64,000 bases of DNA from an uncultured Duncaniella sp. (GTDB taxonomy: Bacteria; Bacteroidota; Bacteroidia; Bacteroidales; Muribaculaceae): NCBI GenBank assembly GCA_910587165.1, contig CAJUKP010000001.1, positions 124,001 to 188,000 of the forward strand, given 5' to 3'. The notes below the pieces were generated by a model that ran no database searches, was not told where the DNA came from, and worked only from the letters and a program-made list of their open reading frames with translations. Each line of letters opens with the position of its first letter. Positions within the stretch are counted from its first letter, which is position 1. Below, piece by piece: positions 9,208 to 16,712 of this stretch. Position numbers and translations under genes: made by a program.

Positions 9208-9615
9208 ATGCAGAAACTTGTAGCCAACACTCTGCTGCTCCTTTTTATTGAATATTCCGGAGTAGCCGTCACCATTGTCGCCGATCTTGTGAGCGGATTG
9301 CGCCGGTCTCTCCGTGAAGGGAGGCCGCTCACATCGCGCGGATTCAGGCGCAGTGTCACCAAACTCATATCATATTATCTGGCCCTTTTCTCACTCAGCA
9401 TAGTCGATGCCATGATAATGACAGCCGGTATGGTCTATGCCGAAAGCGGTCATCCGTCACCGGTGGCCATATTTCCGTTTCTCACTACATTCGGAGCCGT
9501 GTCCCTCGCGTTGATAGAGATAAAGAGCATTTGTGAAAACTCCCCCCATCGCCATATATTCCGCCAGGCAGCCGGAATAATCAAGCACCTCAAGAGACTG
9601 AAGGATACATGGTGA
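9208..9615 (+). CDS. Holin-like small membrane protein
   Basis: The 135-aa product has about three hydrophobic segments and the pattern of the Phage_holin_4_1 (toxin secretion/phage lysis holin) family: FxEYSGVAVTIVADLVSG, a basic loop with SRGFRRSVTKLISYYLALF, and a C-terminal basic amphipathic tail. A TAAATTTG -7 box lies at 9186-9193, 15 bases before the ATG. There is no endolysin, tail or integrase gene nearby, so this is an isolated, probably domesticated copy as found in many Bacteroidales chromosomes. Its role here is unknown; membrane pore formation is inferred from the family. Confidence 0.7.
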   Translation: MQKLVANTLLLLFIEYSGVAVTIVADLVSGLRRSLREGRPLTSRGFRRSVTKLISYYLALFSLSIVDAMIMTAGMVYAESGHPSPVAIFPFLTTFGAVSLALIEIKSICENSPHRHIFRQAAGIIKHLKRLKDTW

Positions 9616-9623
9616 GGAAAAAG

Positions 9624-9750
9624 AATACATTGGGATGAAAAGGATACAAAATGACAGAAGGAGTAAATGGAACAAAAGTTTTTTTATTTCAATAAATCCT
9701 GTTTCTTTTGCTCCTTCTGTCATTTTGTATCCTTTTCATCCCAATGTATT
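9624..9750. repeat. Long inverted repeat between convergent genes
   Basis: Two perfect 40-base arms (9624-9663 and 9711-9750) flank a 47-base loop containing GGAACAAAAG and a T7 run. The right arm encodes the last codons and stop of uvrC, and the left arm lies just after the holin-like gene. It probably ends transcription in both directions. Related hairpins occur at 42363-42472 and 52241-52306. Confidence 0.9.
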
Positions 9751-11562
9751 TTCTTCTTCTCCATTGAGTGCGGAGTAGACTATCGAGGCTTTGGCCGGAC
9801 CTATGATTTCGGCTATCGCATCGAGGTCGGCCTCGCGGATACGTTTCACACTTTTGAAATGGCTGAGCAGTGCGGTGCGCGTTTTCTCGCCGATACCCTT
9901 TATTGAGTCGAGCTGTGACACAGCCTGACTTTTCGAGCGGCGGTTGCGGTGATGGGTTATACCGAAGCGATGGGCTTCGTCGCGCAAATGCTGCACCACA
10001 CGCAGAGTCTCGGAAGTTTTGTCGATATAGAGTGGCAGACTGTCTCCCGGAAAGTAGATTTCTTCCAGACGCTTCGCTATTCCGACCACTGCAATCACCC
10101 CTCTGAGACCCATCTCGTCAAGAGCCTCTACAGCGGCCGAAAGCTGCCCTTTTCCGCCGTCAACCACCACGAGTTGAGGTAAAGGTTCATTTTCGGCCAT
10201 GAGGCGGCTGTAGCGCCTCGTTAACACCTCTTTCATTGACGCGAAATCGTCCGGCCCGACAACCGTCTTGATATTGAAGTGTCTGTAGTCCTTCTTTGAA
10301 GGCTTGGCGTCTTTGAACACGACACACGATGCCACCGGATTCGAACCTTGTATGTTCGAGTTGTCAAAGCACTCTATGTGGCGCGGGAGTTCAGAGAGAT
10401 GGAAGTCACTCTTTATGCGTTCGAGAATACGGTCGGTGCGGACGGCCGGGTCACGCTTCTCCATGGTCTTGATTTTGTCGACACGGTGCTGGCGCGCGTT
10501 CTTCTCCGACACCTCGAGCAGTTTTGCCTTGTCGCCGCGGCGGGGTATGGTGAATCTCACACCTTCCATCTCTACGTCCGGTTCCTCGGCCACAACCACT
10601 TCCGTATATGTAACTCCAAGATTCTCAGCGATTTCGTTCATCGCATAACTTAGGAGTTGTGCTTTCGTCTCGTCGAGGCGGCGCTTGTATTCGAGTGTGA
10701 CAGACTTTACCACAGCACCGTGGCGAACGTGCATATAGTTGATATTCACCTCGTTGTCTTCATCGTGAATGCCGAATACGTCGATGTCCTCTATAGTCTG
10801 TGACACTATGGAGCTTTTGGCCTGATAGCGTTTTATGACATCATATTGCTCCTTCAGTTCCTGTGCCTCCTCGAAGCGCAGATCCATGGCGAGTTTTTCC
10901 ATTTCCCCCTTCAGATATTGAAGCAGCTCGGAAATATCTCCTCTCAGAATGGCTCTCACACGGTCTATGTAGCTTCCGTAGGTATAGGTTGTGATCAGTC
11001 CGGTGCAGCACCCTTTGCAGCGTTTGAGATGATAGTCGAGGCATAGTCTTCCTTTCCCTTTAGCTACATATTCCGGAGTGATGAGGTGGCGGCAGGAACG
11101 GATCGGATAGATGCGGCGTATCAGGTCGAGAGTGGCGCGCGCCGCTCCCGTGTCGGAGTAAGGACCGTAGTATTTTGATCCATCCTTTATCTTCTGCCGC
11201 GTGAGGAATACGCGCGGATAAGGCTCGTTGGTCACCACTATCCACGGGTAGCTTTTGTCATCCTTGAGCAGCACATTGTAACGCGGCTGATACTCCTTGA
11301 TCATCGAGGCCTCGAGATTGAGAGCGTCCTGCTCGGTGGGGACGACTATGTATTTCATGTCCGAGATGGCCCGGACGAGCAGGTTGGTCCGAAGTGAATC
11401 GTGGGTGCGGTTGAAGTATGAGCTTACCCTCCGCTTGAGGTTCTTGGCTTTTCCAACGTAGATCACCGTACCGTCGGAATCGAAGTACATATACACTCCC
11501 GGAGTGTCGGGGAGTATGGAGATTTTCTCTTCAAGTTCGGCTGATTTTCTATGCTTGGGCAT
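9736..11562 (-). CDS. uvrC: Excinuclease ABC subunit C
   Basis: The dual-incision nuclease of nucleotide excision repair. The N-terminus is the GIY-YIG domain (GVYMYFDSDGTVIYVGKAKN), followed by a UvrB-binding UVR segment (EKLAMDLRFEEAQELKEQY), the RNase H-like C-terminal nuclease (HIECFDNSNIQGSNPVASC, VVVDGGKGQL) and helix-hairpin-helix motifs near IKGIGEKTR. I start at the ATG at 11562 (MPKHRK, 608 aa); a longer frame to 11607 would translate the hairpin at 11597-11641 and adds non-homologous residues. The 3' end lies inside the long inverted repeat. It follows apt on the same strand. Confidence 0.97.
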   Translation of the reverse strand: MPKHRKSAELEEKISILPDTPGVYMYFDSDGTVIYVGKAKNLKRRVSSYFNRTHDSLRTNLLVRAISDMKYIVVPTEQDALNLEASMIKEYQPRYNVLLKDDKSYPWIVVTNEPYPRVFLTRQKIKDGSKYYGPYSDTGAARATLDLIRRIYPIRSCRHLITPEYVAKGKGRLCLDYHLKRCKGCCTGLITTYTYGSYIDRVRAILRGDISELLQYLKGEMEKLAMDLRFEEAQELKEQYDVIKRYQAKSSIVSQTIEDIDVFGIHDEDNEVNINYMHVRHGAVVKSVTLEYKRRLDETKAQLLSYAMNEIAENLGVTYTEVVVAEEPDVEMEGVRFTIPRRGDKAKLLEVSEKNARQHRVDKIKTMEKRDPAVRTDRILERIKSDFHLSELPRHIECFDNSNIQGSNPVASCVVFKDAKPSKKDYRHFNIKTVVGPDDFASMKEVLTRRYSRLMAENEPLPQLVVVDGGKGQLSAAVEALDEMGLRGVIAVVGIAKRLEEIYFPGDSLPLYIDKTSETLRVVQHLRDEAHRFGITHHRNRRSKSQAVSQLDSIKGIGEKTRTALLSHFKSVKRIREADLDAIAEIIGPAKASIVYSALNGEEENTLG

Positions 11563-11596
11563 GGCTGGAAAAGTGGTGGTGGGTTCGGAATATACA

Positions 11597-11641
11597 ACAG
11601 GACACAATGAGCAAAAGTTCTTTTTGCGCCTTGTGTCCTGT
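11597..11641. repeat. Hairpin between apt and uvrC
   Basis: ACAGGACACAA (11597-11607) pairs with TTGTGTCCTGT (11631-11641), with an inner GCAAAA/TTTTGC stem. It lies in the apt-uvrC gap and probably acts as a terminator or RNA-stability element. Its inner AGCAAAAGTTCTTTTTGC core loosely resembles the long hairpins elsewhere in the window. Confidence 0.7.
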
Positions 11642-11664
11642 GGCTGGTTGATGAGGGTTATATA

Positions 11665-12183
11665 TCAGTATTTGATGAGCGAGGTCACCTCGGCGTCGGC
11701 GGGAAGCACCGATCTTCCGTTGAGCTGTGAGAGCTCCACGATGAAATTAATGTAGACTTTCTTAGGGTTCATCTGTTTCACCAGTTCGTATGCTGCTGCC
11801 ATAGTGCCTCCGGTCGCGAGTACATCGTCATGTATCACCACCACATCATCGGGGGTGATGGCATCACGGTGAATCTCGATAATGTCCTTGCCATACTCCT
11901 TGTCATAGGAGATCTGTATGGTGTCGGCGGGGAGTTTGCCGGGTTTGCGGGCGGGTACGAATCCTGCTCCCAGTTCGAAGGCCAGGATGGAACCGCCTAT
12001 GAAGCCACGGCTCTCGATGCCCACGACTTTGGTGATTCCCTTGTCGCGGTAGAGCTGCGAGAGATCCCAGCCTATGATGTGGAGGCCGCGTGGATCCTTG
12101 AAAAGAGTGGTCAGGTCGCGGAAGATGATTCCCTTCTGGGGAAAGTCTACCACGTCGCGGATGTGTGATTTGAGGTATTCCAT
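11665..12183 (-). CDS. apt: Adenine phosphoribosyltransferase
   Basis: Salvages adenine to AMP using PRPP. The PRPP-binding motif VVVIHDDVLATGGTM is present (near 116-130), with the N-terminal IxDxxxFPQKGIxFRDLTTLFKD signature and the GFVPARKPGKLP substrate loop. The 172-aa length is typical. It is the third gene of a minus-strand series ybeY-mnmG-apt. The gap upstream holds a parS site, so the gap is constrained by chromosome segregation as well as gene expression. Confidence 0.97.
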   Translation of the reverse strand: MEYLKSHIRDVVDFPQKGIIFRDLTTLFKDPRGLHIIGWDLSQLYRDKGITKVVGIESRGFIGGSILAFELGAGFVPARKPGKLPADTIQISYDKEYGKDIIEIHRDAITPDDVVVIHDDVLATGGTMAAAYELVKQMNPKKVYINFIVELSQLNGRSVLPADAEVTSLIKY

Positions 12184-12208
12184 ATCGGTTTATATAGGGT
12201 TGAAAAAT

Positions 12209-12224
12209 TGTTTCACGTGGAACA
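12209..12224. other. parS centromere-like site
   Basis: TGTTTCACGTGGAACA matches the ParB-binding consensus TGTTnCACGTGnAACA at every defined position. The flanks extend the symmetry (ATT/AAT). It lies in the 53-base mnmG-apt gap, not in coding DNA. No second full match was seen in this window. parS sites generally cluster near the replication origin. Confidence 0.85.
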
Positions 12225-12236
12225 ATCGGCGTTTTT

Positions 12237-14117
12237 TTATCGTCCTAAAAGAAGGAGAAGAATGTTTATATCAGCCGGTGATATGCCCGGAATGCGCGAT
12301 GCCTGGGCCACGGTGGACGGGTTGATGCGCTCGAGTTTCTGCCGGGCCTCGGTGGAGAGGGAGTGGACTTTCGCATAGTCTATCTTGCCACGCAAAGATA
12401 GATTCTCAAGGCGATGTAGCTTCTCGACATTCTGCTTTTCGCGGGCTATGTAGCCTTGATATTTTATCAATATCTCGGCAGCTTCGATTATCTCGTCGCG
12501 GCGTTCAGCCTCGATGTTTTCTTCTATGAATTCCCTCAGTGGGGCTATTGCCTGGATTAGTTTCCCGAAGTTCATGGCCGGGCGTGACAGCAATGTCTGG
12601 AGTTTCACTCCCTGCGACAGAGGTGACTCTCCCTGCTCTTCAAGCCATGGATTTATCATGGCCGCACGTACTGTGAATTCCTCGCAGAAGGCAATGAGCG
12701 CATCGCGCTGTGCGCGCTTGTTCTCCATCAGAGCATAGCGCTCTTCACTTGCCAGACCTATTGAATGGCCCAGTGGAGTGAGACGCATATCGGCATCGTC
12801 CTGACGGAGAAGTATGCGGTATTCGGCCCGCGAGGTGAACATACGGTAAGGTTCGTCAACCCCTTTTGTGACGAGATCGTCGATCAGCACTCCTATATAT
12901 GCCTCGTCTCTTCCGAGGGTGAATTGGTCACACCCTTTCACTTTAAGGGCAGCATTGGCTCCGGCCACGAGACCCTGTCCGGCCGCTTCCTCATATCCTG
13001 TGGTGCCGTTGACCTGTCCCGCGAAATATAGTCCGTCCACCATCTTTGTCTCAAGTGTGTGGTGAAGCTGGGTGGGATCGAAAAAGTCATATTCTATGGC
13101 ATAGCCCGGACGGAACAGATGCACGTCACTCAGGGCCGGAATGGTCGCGAGGGCTTCAAACTGGATGCTGATGGGAAGTGATGAGGAGAATCCGTTGAGG
13201 TAATATTCGTTCGTTGTCTCACCCTCCGGCTCGAGGAAAAGCTGGTGTTCGTTCTTATCGGCGAAGGTGACAATCTTGGTCTCGATACTTGGACAGTAAC
13301 GGGGGCCTATGCTCTGTATCTGTCCGTTGAAAAGCGGCGAGTCCGGAAGTCCGCGGCGGAGTATCTCATGTGTCTCCGCATTGGTATAGACGGTGTGGCA
13401 TGGACGCTGTCTGAGCTCTCTTTCCACTCCGGGGAGGAAGCTGAATTTATGATAGTCATTGTCTCCTTCCTGAAGGGTGGTGAGTTCCCATTTCACCGAA
13501 CGGCCGTCGATGCGGACGGGTGTTCCGGTCTTCATCCTGTCGGTGGCGAATCCCATCTCACGAAGTTGTTCCGTGATGCCGCGTGATGCCGGTTCGGCCA
13601 CGCGTCCGCCCTCGATCTGTACAGGTCCGGTGTGCATGAGTCCGTTGAGAAAAGTACCGGCTGTCAGAACCACTGCCCGGGCAGTGAAGGTCACCCCGAG
13701 AGCCGTGTGCACTCCACGTACCGATCCTTCCTCTATGATGAGTCCGGTCACAGAGTCCTGCCACATTCTCAGATTGGGTGTGTTTTCAAGAGTCTCGCGC
13801 CAGAGGTTTGAGAATTTCATCCGGTCGCTCTGAGCGCGCGGACTCCACATGGCGGGTCCTTTGGAGCGGTTGAGCATTCTGAACTGTATGGCCGTGCGGT
13901 CGGTGATCACACCTGTCATACCCCCGAGCGCGTCAATCTCGCGCACGATCTGCCCTTTGGCTATTCCGCCTATCGCGGGGTTGCAGCTCATCTGGGCAAT
14001 CTTGTTCATGTCTATGGTGATGAGAAGTGTCGACACACCTATGCGGGCTGCGGCATGGGCAGCCTCACACCCGGCATGACCGGCGCCAATCACTATAACG
14101 TCGTAGTCAAAAGTCAT
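12237..14117 (-). CDS. mnmG: tRNA uridine-5-carboxymethylaminomethyl modification enzyme MnmG
   Basis: With MnmE it installs the cmnm5 group on U34 of several tRNAs. The N-terminal FAD motif VIGAGHAGCEAAHAAAR is at about 10-26, and the GidA signatures CNPAIGGIAKGQIVREIDALGG and GTPVRIDGRS are clear. The C-terminal helical domain that binds MnmE ends at residue 626, a usual length. It follows ybeY by 42 bases and probably belongs to the same transcript. mnmG is often origin-proximal in bacteria, which agrees with the parS just downstream. Confidence 0.98.
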   Translation of the reverse strand: MTFDYDVIVIGAGHAGCEAAHAAARIGVSTLLITIDMNKIAQMSCNPAIGGIAKGQIVREIDALGGMTGVITDRTAIQFRMLNRSKGPAMWSPRAQSDRMKFSNLWRETLENTPNLRMWQDSVTGLIIEEGSVRGVHTALGVTFTARAVVLTAGTFLNGLMHTGPVQIEGGRVAEPASRGITEQLREMGFATDRMKTGTPVRIDGRSVKWELTTLQEGDNDYHKFSFLPGVERELRQRPCHTVYTNAETHEILRRGLPDSPLFNGQIQSIGPRYCPSIETKIVTFADKNEHQLFLEPEGETTNEYYLNGFSSSLPISIQFEALATIPALSDVHLFRPGYAIEYDFFDPTQLHHTLETKMVDGLYFAGQVNGTTGYEEAAGQGLVAGANAALKVKGCDQFTLGRDEAYIGVLIDDLVTKGVDEPYRMFTSRAEYRILLRQDDADMRLTPLGHSIGLASEERYALMENKRAQRDALIAFCEEFTVRAAMINPWLEEQGESPLSQGVKLQTLLSRPAMNFGKLIQAIAPLREFIEENIEAERRDEIIEAAEILIKYQGYIAREKQNVEKLHRLENLSLRGKIDYAKVHSLSTEARQKLERINPSTVAQASRIPGISPADINILLLLLGR

Positions 14118-14159
14118 TTCTGTCTATGTGGGGTGATTGTTCTGTTGCGTGGAGGAAGG

Positions 14160-14585
14160 TCAGATTCCCAGCATGGCGAGGGCCTGTTCTTCGTGGGCCT
14201 CCATGATCTCGCGTTCGCCGGGACCTTTGTCGTTGATGCCGCAAAGATGCAGCACTCCATGTATGATCACACGATGAAGCTCGCGTCCGTAGGGCTGGCC
14301 CACGAGTTCGGCATTGCTCCTCACGGTATCGAGTGAGATGAACATATCGCCGCTCACTCTCCGTCCGCGTGTATAATCGAATGTGATGATGTCGGTATAA
14401 TAGTCGTGGCGTAGAAACTCGCGGTTTACTTCTATTATCTTTTCGTCTCCGCAGAAAATGTAGGTCAAGGGCCCGGCTATCCTGCCGTGCTCCTCAATCA
14501 CTTTGCCTATCCACTCCTCGAGCCGGGAGGTGTCTATGGCGGGCATTGCGGTTGCTCCGTCTGTGAGCCATTCCACTGTCATCAT
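14160..14585 (-). CDS. ybeY: Endoribonuclease YbeY (rRNA maturation)
   Basis: A zinc-dependent RNase for 16S rRNA 3' processing and ribosome quality control. The metal motif HRVIIHGVLHLCGINDKGPGER (three His of the HxxxHxxxxH type) is intact. I place the start at the ATG at 14585 (or the adjacent 14582) because a full promoter lies at 14591-14623; the longer frame to 14639 would run through it. This start also aligns with the family N-terminus. The mRNA would then have almost no leader. First gene of the ybeY-mnmG-apt series. Confidence 0.95.
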   Translation of the reverse strand: MMTVEWLTDGATAMPAIDTSRLEEWIGKVIEEHGRIAGPLTYIFCGDEKIIEVNREFLRHDYYTDIITFDYTRGRRVSGDMFISLDTVRSNAELVGQPYGRELHRVIIHGVLHLCGINDKGPGEREIMEAHEEQALAMLGI

Positions 14586-14590
14586 GTCTA

Positions 14591-14623
14591 CAAAGTTAGG
14601 AAAAATCTCTTTTTCGGTCAAAA
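14591..14623 (-). promoter_or_regulatory. ybeY promoter (near-leaderless)
   Basis: On the minus strand, TTTTG (14619-14623), 20 bases, TAACTTTG (14591-14598). The expected start of transcription falls at or within a few bases of the ybeY ATG. Confidence 0.7.
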
Positions 14624-14842
14624 TAATTTTTCTGAACATAAAACAAAAACATAAAAATTACATTTAATTATTTGATAATTAATATTTTATGTAAATTTTG
14701 AGGCTCTGAGAATCAAAAATTCCCTCTTTTTTCGACCTCCGCCCCGAAATATCCCCGTCATTTCCGATCAAAAATGGTCTGACCTCTCCCCTACCCTACC
14801 GTGGTGGATAAAAATAAAATTTCGGGTGACGTGAAAATTCAT

Positions 14843-14850
14843 TATCTTTG
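14843..14850 (+). promoter_or_regulatory. -7 box of the radical SAM gene (near-leaderless)
   Basis: TATCTTTG ends five bases before the ATG at 14856. No clear TTTG -33 element is seen at the right distance. The 270-base gap between ybeY and this gene is AT-rich and shows no other feature. Confidence 0.5.
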
Positions 14851-14855
14851 CCGAT

Positions 14856-15635
14856 ATGCAAACAGTATTATTCCACTCCACAATTTTCGGACCTATCCAT
14901 TCGCGCCGTCTCGGTGTGTCGCTCGGAATCAATCTTACACCCGACGACGGAAAGATCTGTTCGTTTGACTGCCTCTATTGCGAGGCCGGTTTCAACGCCC
15001 AGGGTCCGGGCACCACCGGATTCCCGAGCCGTGAGCGTGTGGCCAGACTTCTTGAGTCGAGACTCAAAAATATGAGTGCCGCCGGCGAACCGCTCGATGT
15101 GATCACATTCTCGGGAAATGGCGAACCTACGCTTCATCCCGACTTCGCGGGAGTGATTGACGACACTCTTCGTCTGCGCGATCTCTATTATCCTTCGGCC
15201 AAGGTGAGCGTGCTCTCCAATTCCACCCGTCTCGATCGCCCCGAGGTGTGCGAGGCTCTGAGGAAGGTCGACAATAATATTCTCAAGCTCGACTCGGCCA
15301 TCACTCCGACCATGCGGCTCATTGACCGTCCCGGTTCTCCGGCTTTCACCTGTGAGGCTGTGATACCGCGTCTCGCTTCGTTCGGGGCAGACTGTATCAT
15401 CCAGACTATGTTTTTGCGTGGAGAGCATGACGGAGTGAAGATCGACAACACCACCCCTGCCGAGATTGATGCCCTCATCGAAGCATACCGCACCATACGT
15501 CCACGGGAGGTGATGATCTACTCAATCGACCGCAAGACTCCTGCCGAGCATCTCGAGAAAGTGTCGCGGGAAGAACTCGACCGCATAGCCGCAAGGATCG
15601 TGGCTGAGACAGGAATCCCGGTCCAGGTTGCATAA
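14856..15635 (+). CDS. Radical SAM protein (COG0731 type)
   Basis: The 259-aa protein carries the 4Fe-4S motif CSFDCLYC (C-x3-C-x2-C, near 42-49), preceded by the GPIHSRRLGVSLGINLTP block and followed by the SAM-binding TFSGNGEPTLHPDF. This is the family of small Fe-S oxidoreductases common in Bacteroidota, of uncertain substrate. It lacks a SPASM domain and is unlike the peptide-maturase type at 23501-24805. The downstream LD-carboxypeptidase begins 18 bases later and is probably cotranscribed, but no functional link is evident. Confidence 0.85.
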   Translation: MQTVLFHSTIFGPIHSRRLGVSLGINLTPDDGKICSFDCLYCEAGFNAQGPGTTGFPSRERVARLLESRLKNMSAAGEPLDVITFSGNGEPTLHPDFAGVIDDTLRLRDLYYPSAKVSVLSNSTRLDRPEVCEALRKVDNNILKLDSAITPTMRLIDRPGSPAFTCEAVIPRLASFGADCIIQTMFLRGEHDGVKIDNTTPAEIDALIEAYRTIRPREVMIYSIDRKTPAEHLEKVSREELDRIAARIVAETGIPVQVA

Positions 15636-15652
15636 CAGAAAAAAAGAGGTAT

Positions 15653-16555
15653 ATGGATATTCTCACTCCCAGGCCGCTCTGCCCCGGCGACCGCGTGGCC
15701 GTGCTCTCCCCTTCGTCAATAATAAAACCGCAGGTGGTCTACAATGCCTTGCCTGCTCTCACCTCACAGGGATGGGCCGCCTATGTGGGCGAACATACTT
15801 TTGACCGTCACGGCACATACGCAGGGACCGACGACGCGCGCTATGACGATCTGGAGACAGCGCTCCTCGATCCGGACACCCGCGCCATCATCTGCTCGCG
15901 TGGCGGCTACGGCGCGGTCCATCTGCTCGATCGCCTCAACCGTCTGCCGTTGCGCGACGATCCGAAATGGATCGTGGGCTATTCCGACATTTCCGCTCTC
16001 CACGCACTGATGACGAGTCACGGCATACGTTCGATACACGCCCCGATGTGCAAACACATCGCGGGTTCCGGCGGACGCGACGCCGACTCGCGGAGGCTTT
16101 TCGACATCCTTTCCGGACATCTCGATGATGTGGAGATAGCGTCACATCCGCTCAACCGCTATGGCGAGGCTACGGCACGTCTTACCGGCGGAAACCTTGC
16201 CGTGATTGCCGGACTCATTTCCACTCCGTTTGACGTGATGACTCCGGGAAACATACTTTTCATCGAGGATATAGCCGAGCCTATCTATAAGGTGGAGCGC
16301 ATATTCTACAATCTTCGTCTGAGCGGTGTGCTCGAAAGCCTCGGAGGATTGGTGGTGGGACGTTTCACAGACTATAATCCCGACCGCGACAATGACTCGA
16401 TGGAGGAGATGATAGCGCGTATGACCGACGGCTATGACTATCCCGTGGCTTTCGGGGTACCGGTGGGCCATGTCAACCACAATATTCCGCTCGTCTGCTC
16501 GGCCACGGTGAATCTCACCGTAGGTCCCGCGGGAGCTACCATAGAGTATCTCTGA
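15653..16555 (+). CDS. LD-carboxypeptidase (peptidase S66, MccF/LdcA family)
   Basis: Serine peptidase acting on L,D-peptide bonds, typically releasing terminal D-Ala from muropeptides; MccF members instead detoxify microcin C. The RGGYGAVHLLDRL block and the nucleophile elbow WIVGYSDISALH are visible, with the Glu (FIEDIAEPIYKVER) and His (PVGHVNHN) expected for the triad. The 300-aa product has no signal peptide and should be cytoplasmic. Its last 20 bases overlap the 3' end of the convergent HlyD-like stump gene. Peptidoglycan recycling is the default role; a link with the adjacent peptide cluster is only positional. Confidence 0.9.
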   Translation: MDILTPRPLCPGDRVAVLSPSSIIKPQVVYNALPALTSQGWAAYVGEHTFDRHGTYAGTDDARYDDLETALLDPDTRAIICSRGGYGAVHLLDRLNRLPLRDDPKWIVGYSDISALHALMTSHGIRSIHAPMCKHIAGSGGRDADSRRLFDILSGHLDDVEIASHPLNRYGEATARLTGGNLAVIAGLISTPFDVMTPGNILFIEDIAEPIYKVERIFYNLRLSGVLESLGGLVVGRFTDYNPDRDNDSMEEMIARMTDGYDYPVAFGVPVGHVNHNIPLVCSATVNLTVGPAGATIEYL

Positions 16556-16712
16556 GCCACCAGGCCAAAGCCGCCGCGGCTATCAGAAACACCACAGCTA
16601 TCACCGCCGTGCCATATCTCAGTATGGCCGGCGGTCTTTCGTTCAGAAGGTCTCTCACCTTATCCGAACGCAGCTCTATCCTGTCGTGGTTTTCTTTGCT
16701 GTTGTCCATCAT
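16536..16712 (-). CDS. 57-58-aa membrane protein resembling an HlyD N-terminus
   Basis: A short frame overlaps the end of the C39 ABC transporter (the transporter TGA lies inside ATGATG), so translation is coupled. The product starts MDNSKENHDRIELRS, continues DKVRDLLNERPPAILRYG, then has one transmembrane helix rich in Ala/Val and ends LAWWLRDTLW. That layout (acidic start, E-x-RS-(D/E)-KV segment, PP-x-x-(L/I)-RYG, TM) is how Bacteroidales HlyD-type membrane-fusion adaptors begin, but the entire periplasmic hairpin/lipoyl/barrel part is missing. It is either a remnant of a deleted adaptor or a reduced membrane subunit. Convergent overlap with the S66 peptidase gene marks the likely deletion point. 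Confidence 0.7.
   Translation of the reverse strand: MMDNSKENHDRIELRSDKVRDLLNERPPAILRYGTAVIAVVFLIAAAALAWWLRDTLW

Noticed and set aside
11563..11607. 15-residue N-terminal extension of UvrC
   Set aside because: Encoded by the apt-uvrC hairpin and not part of the family N-terminus.
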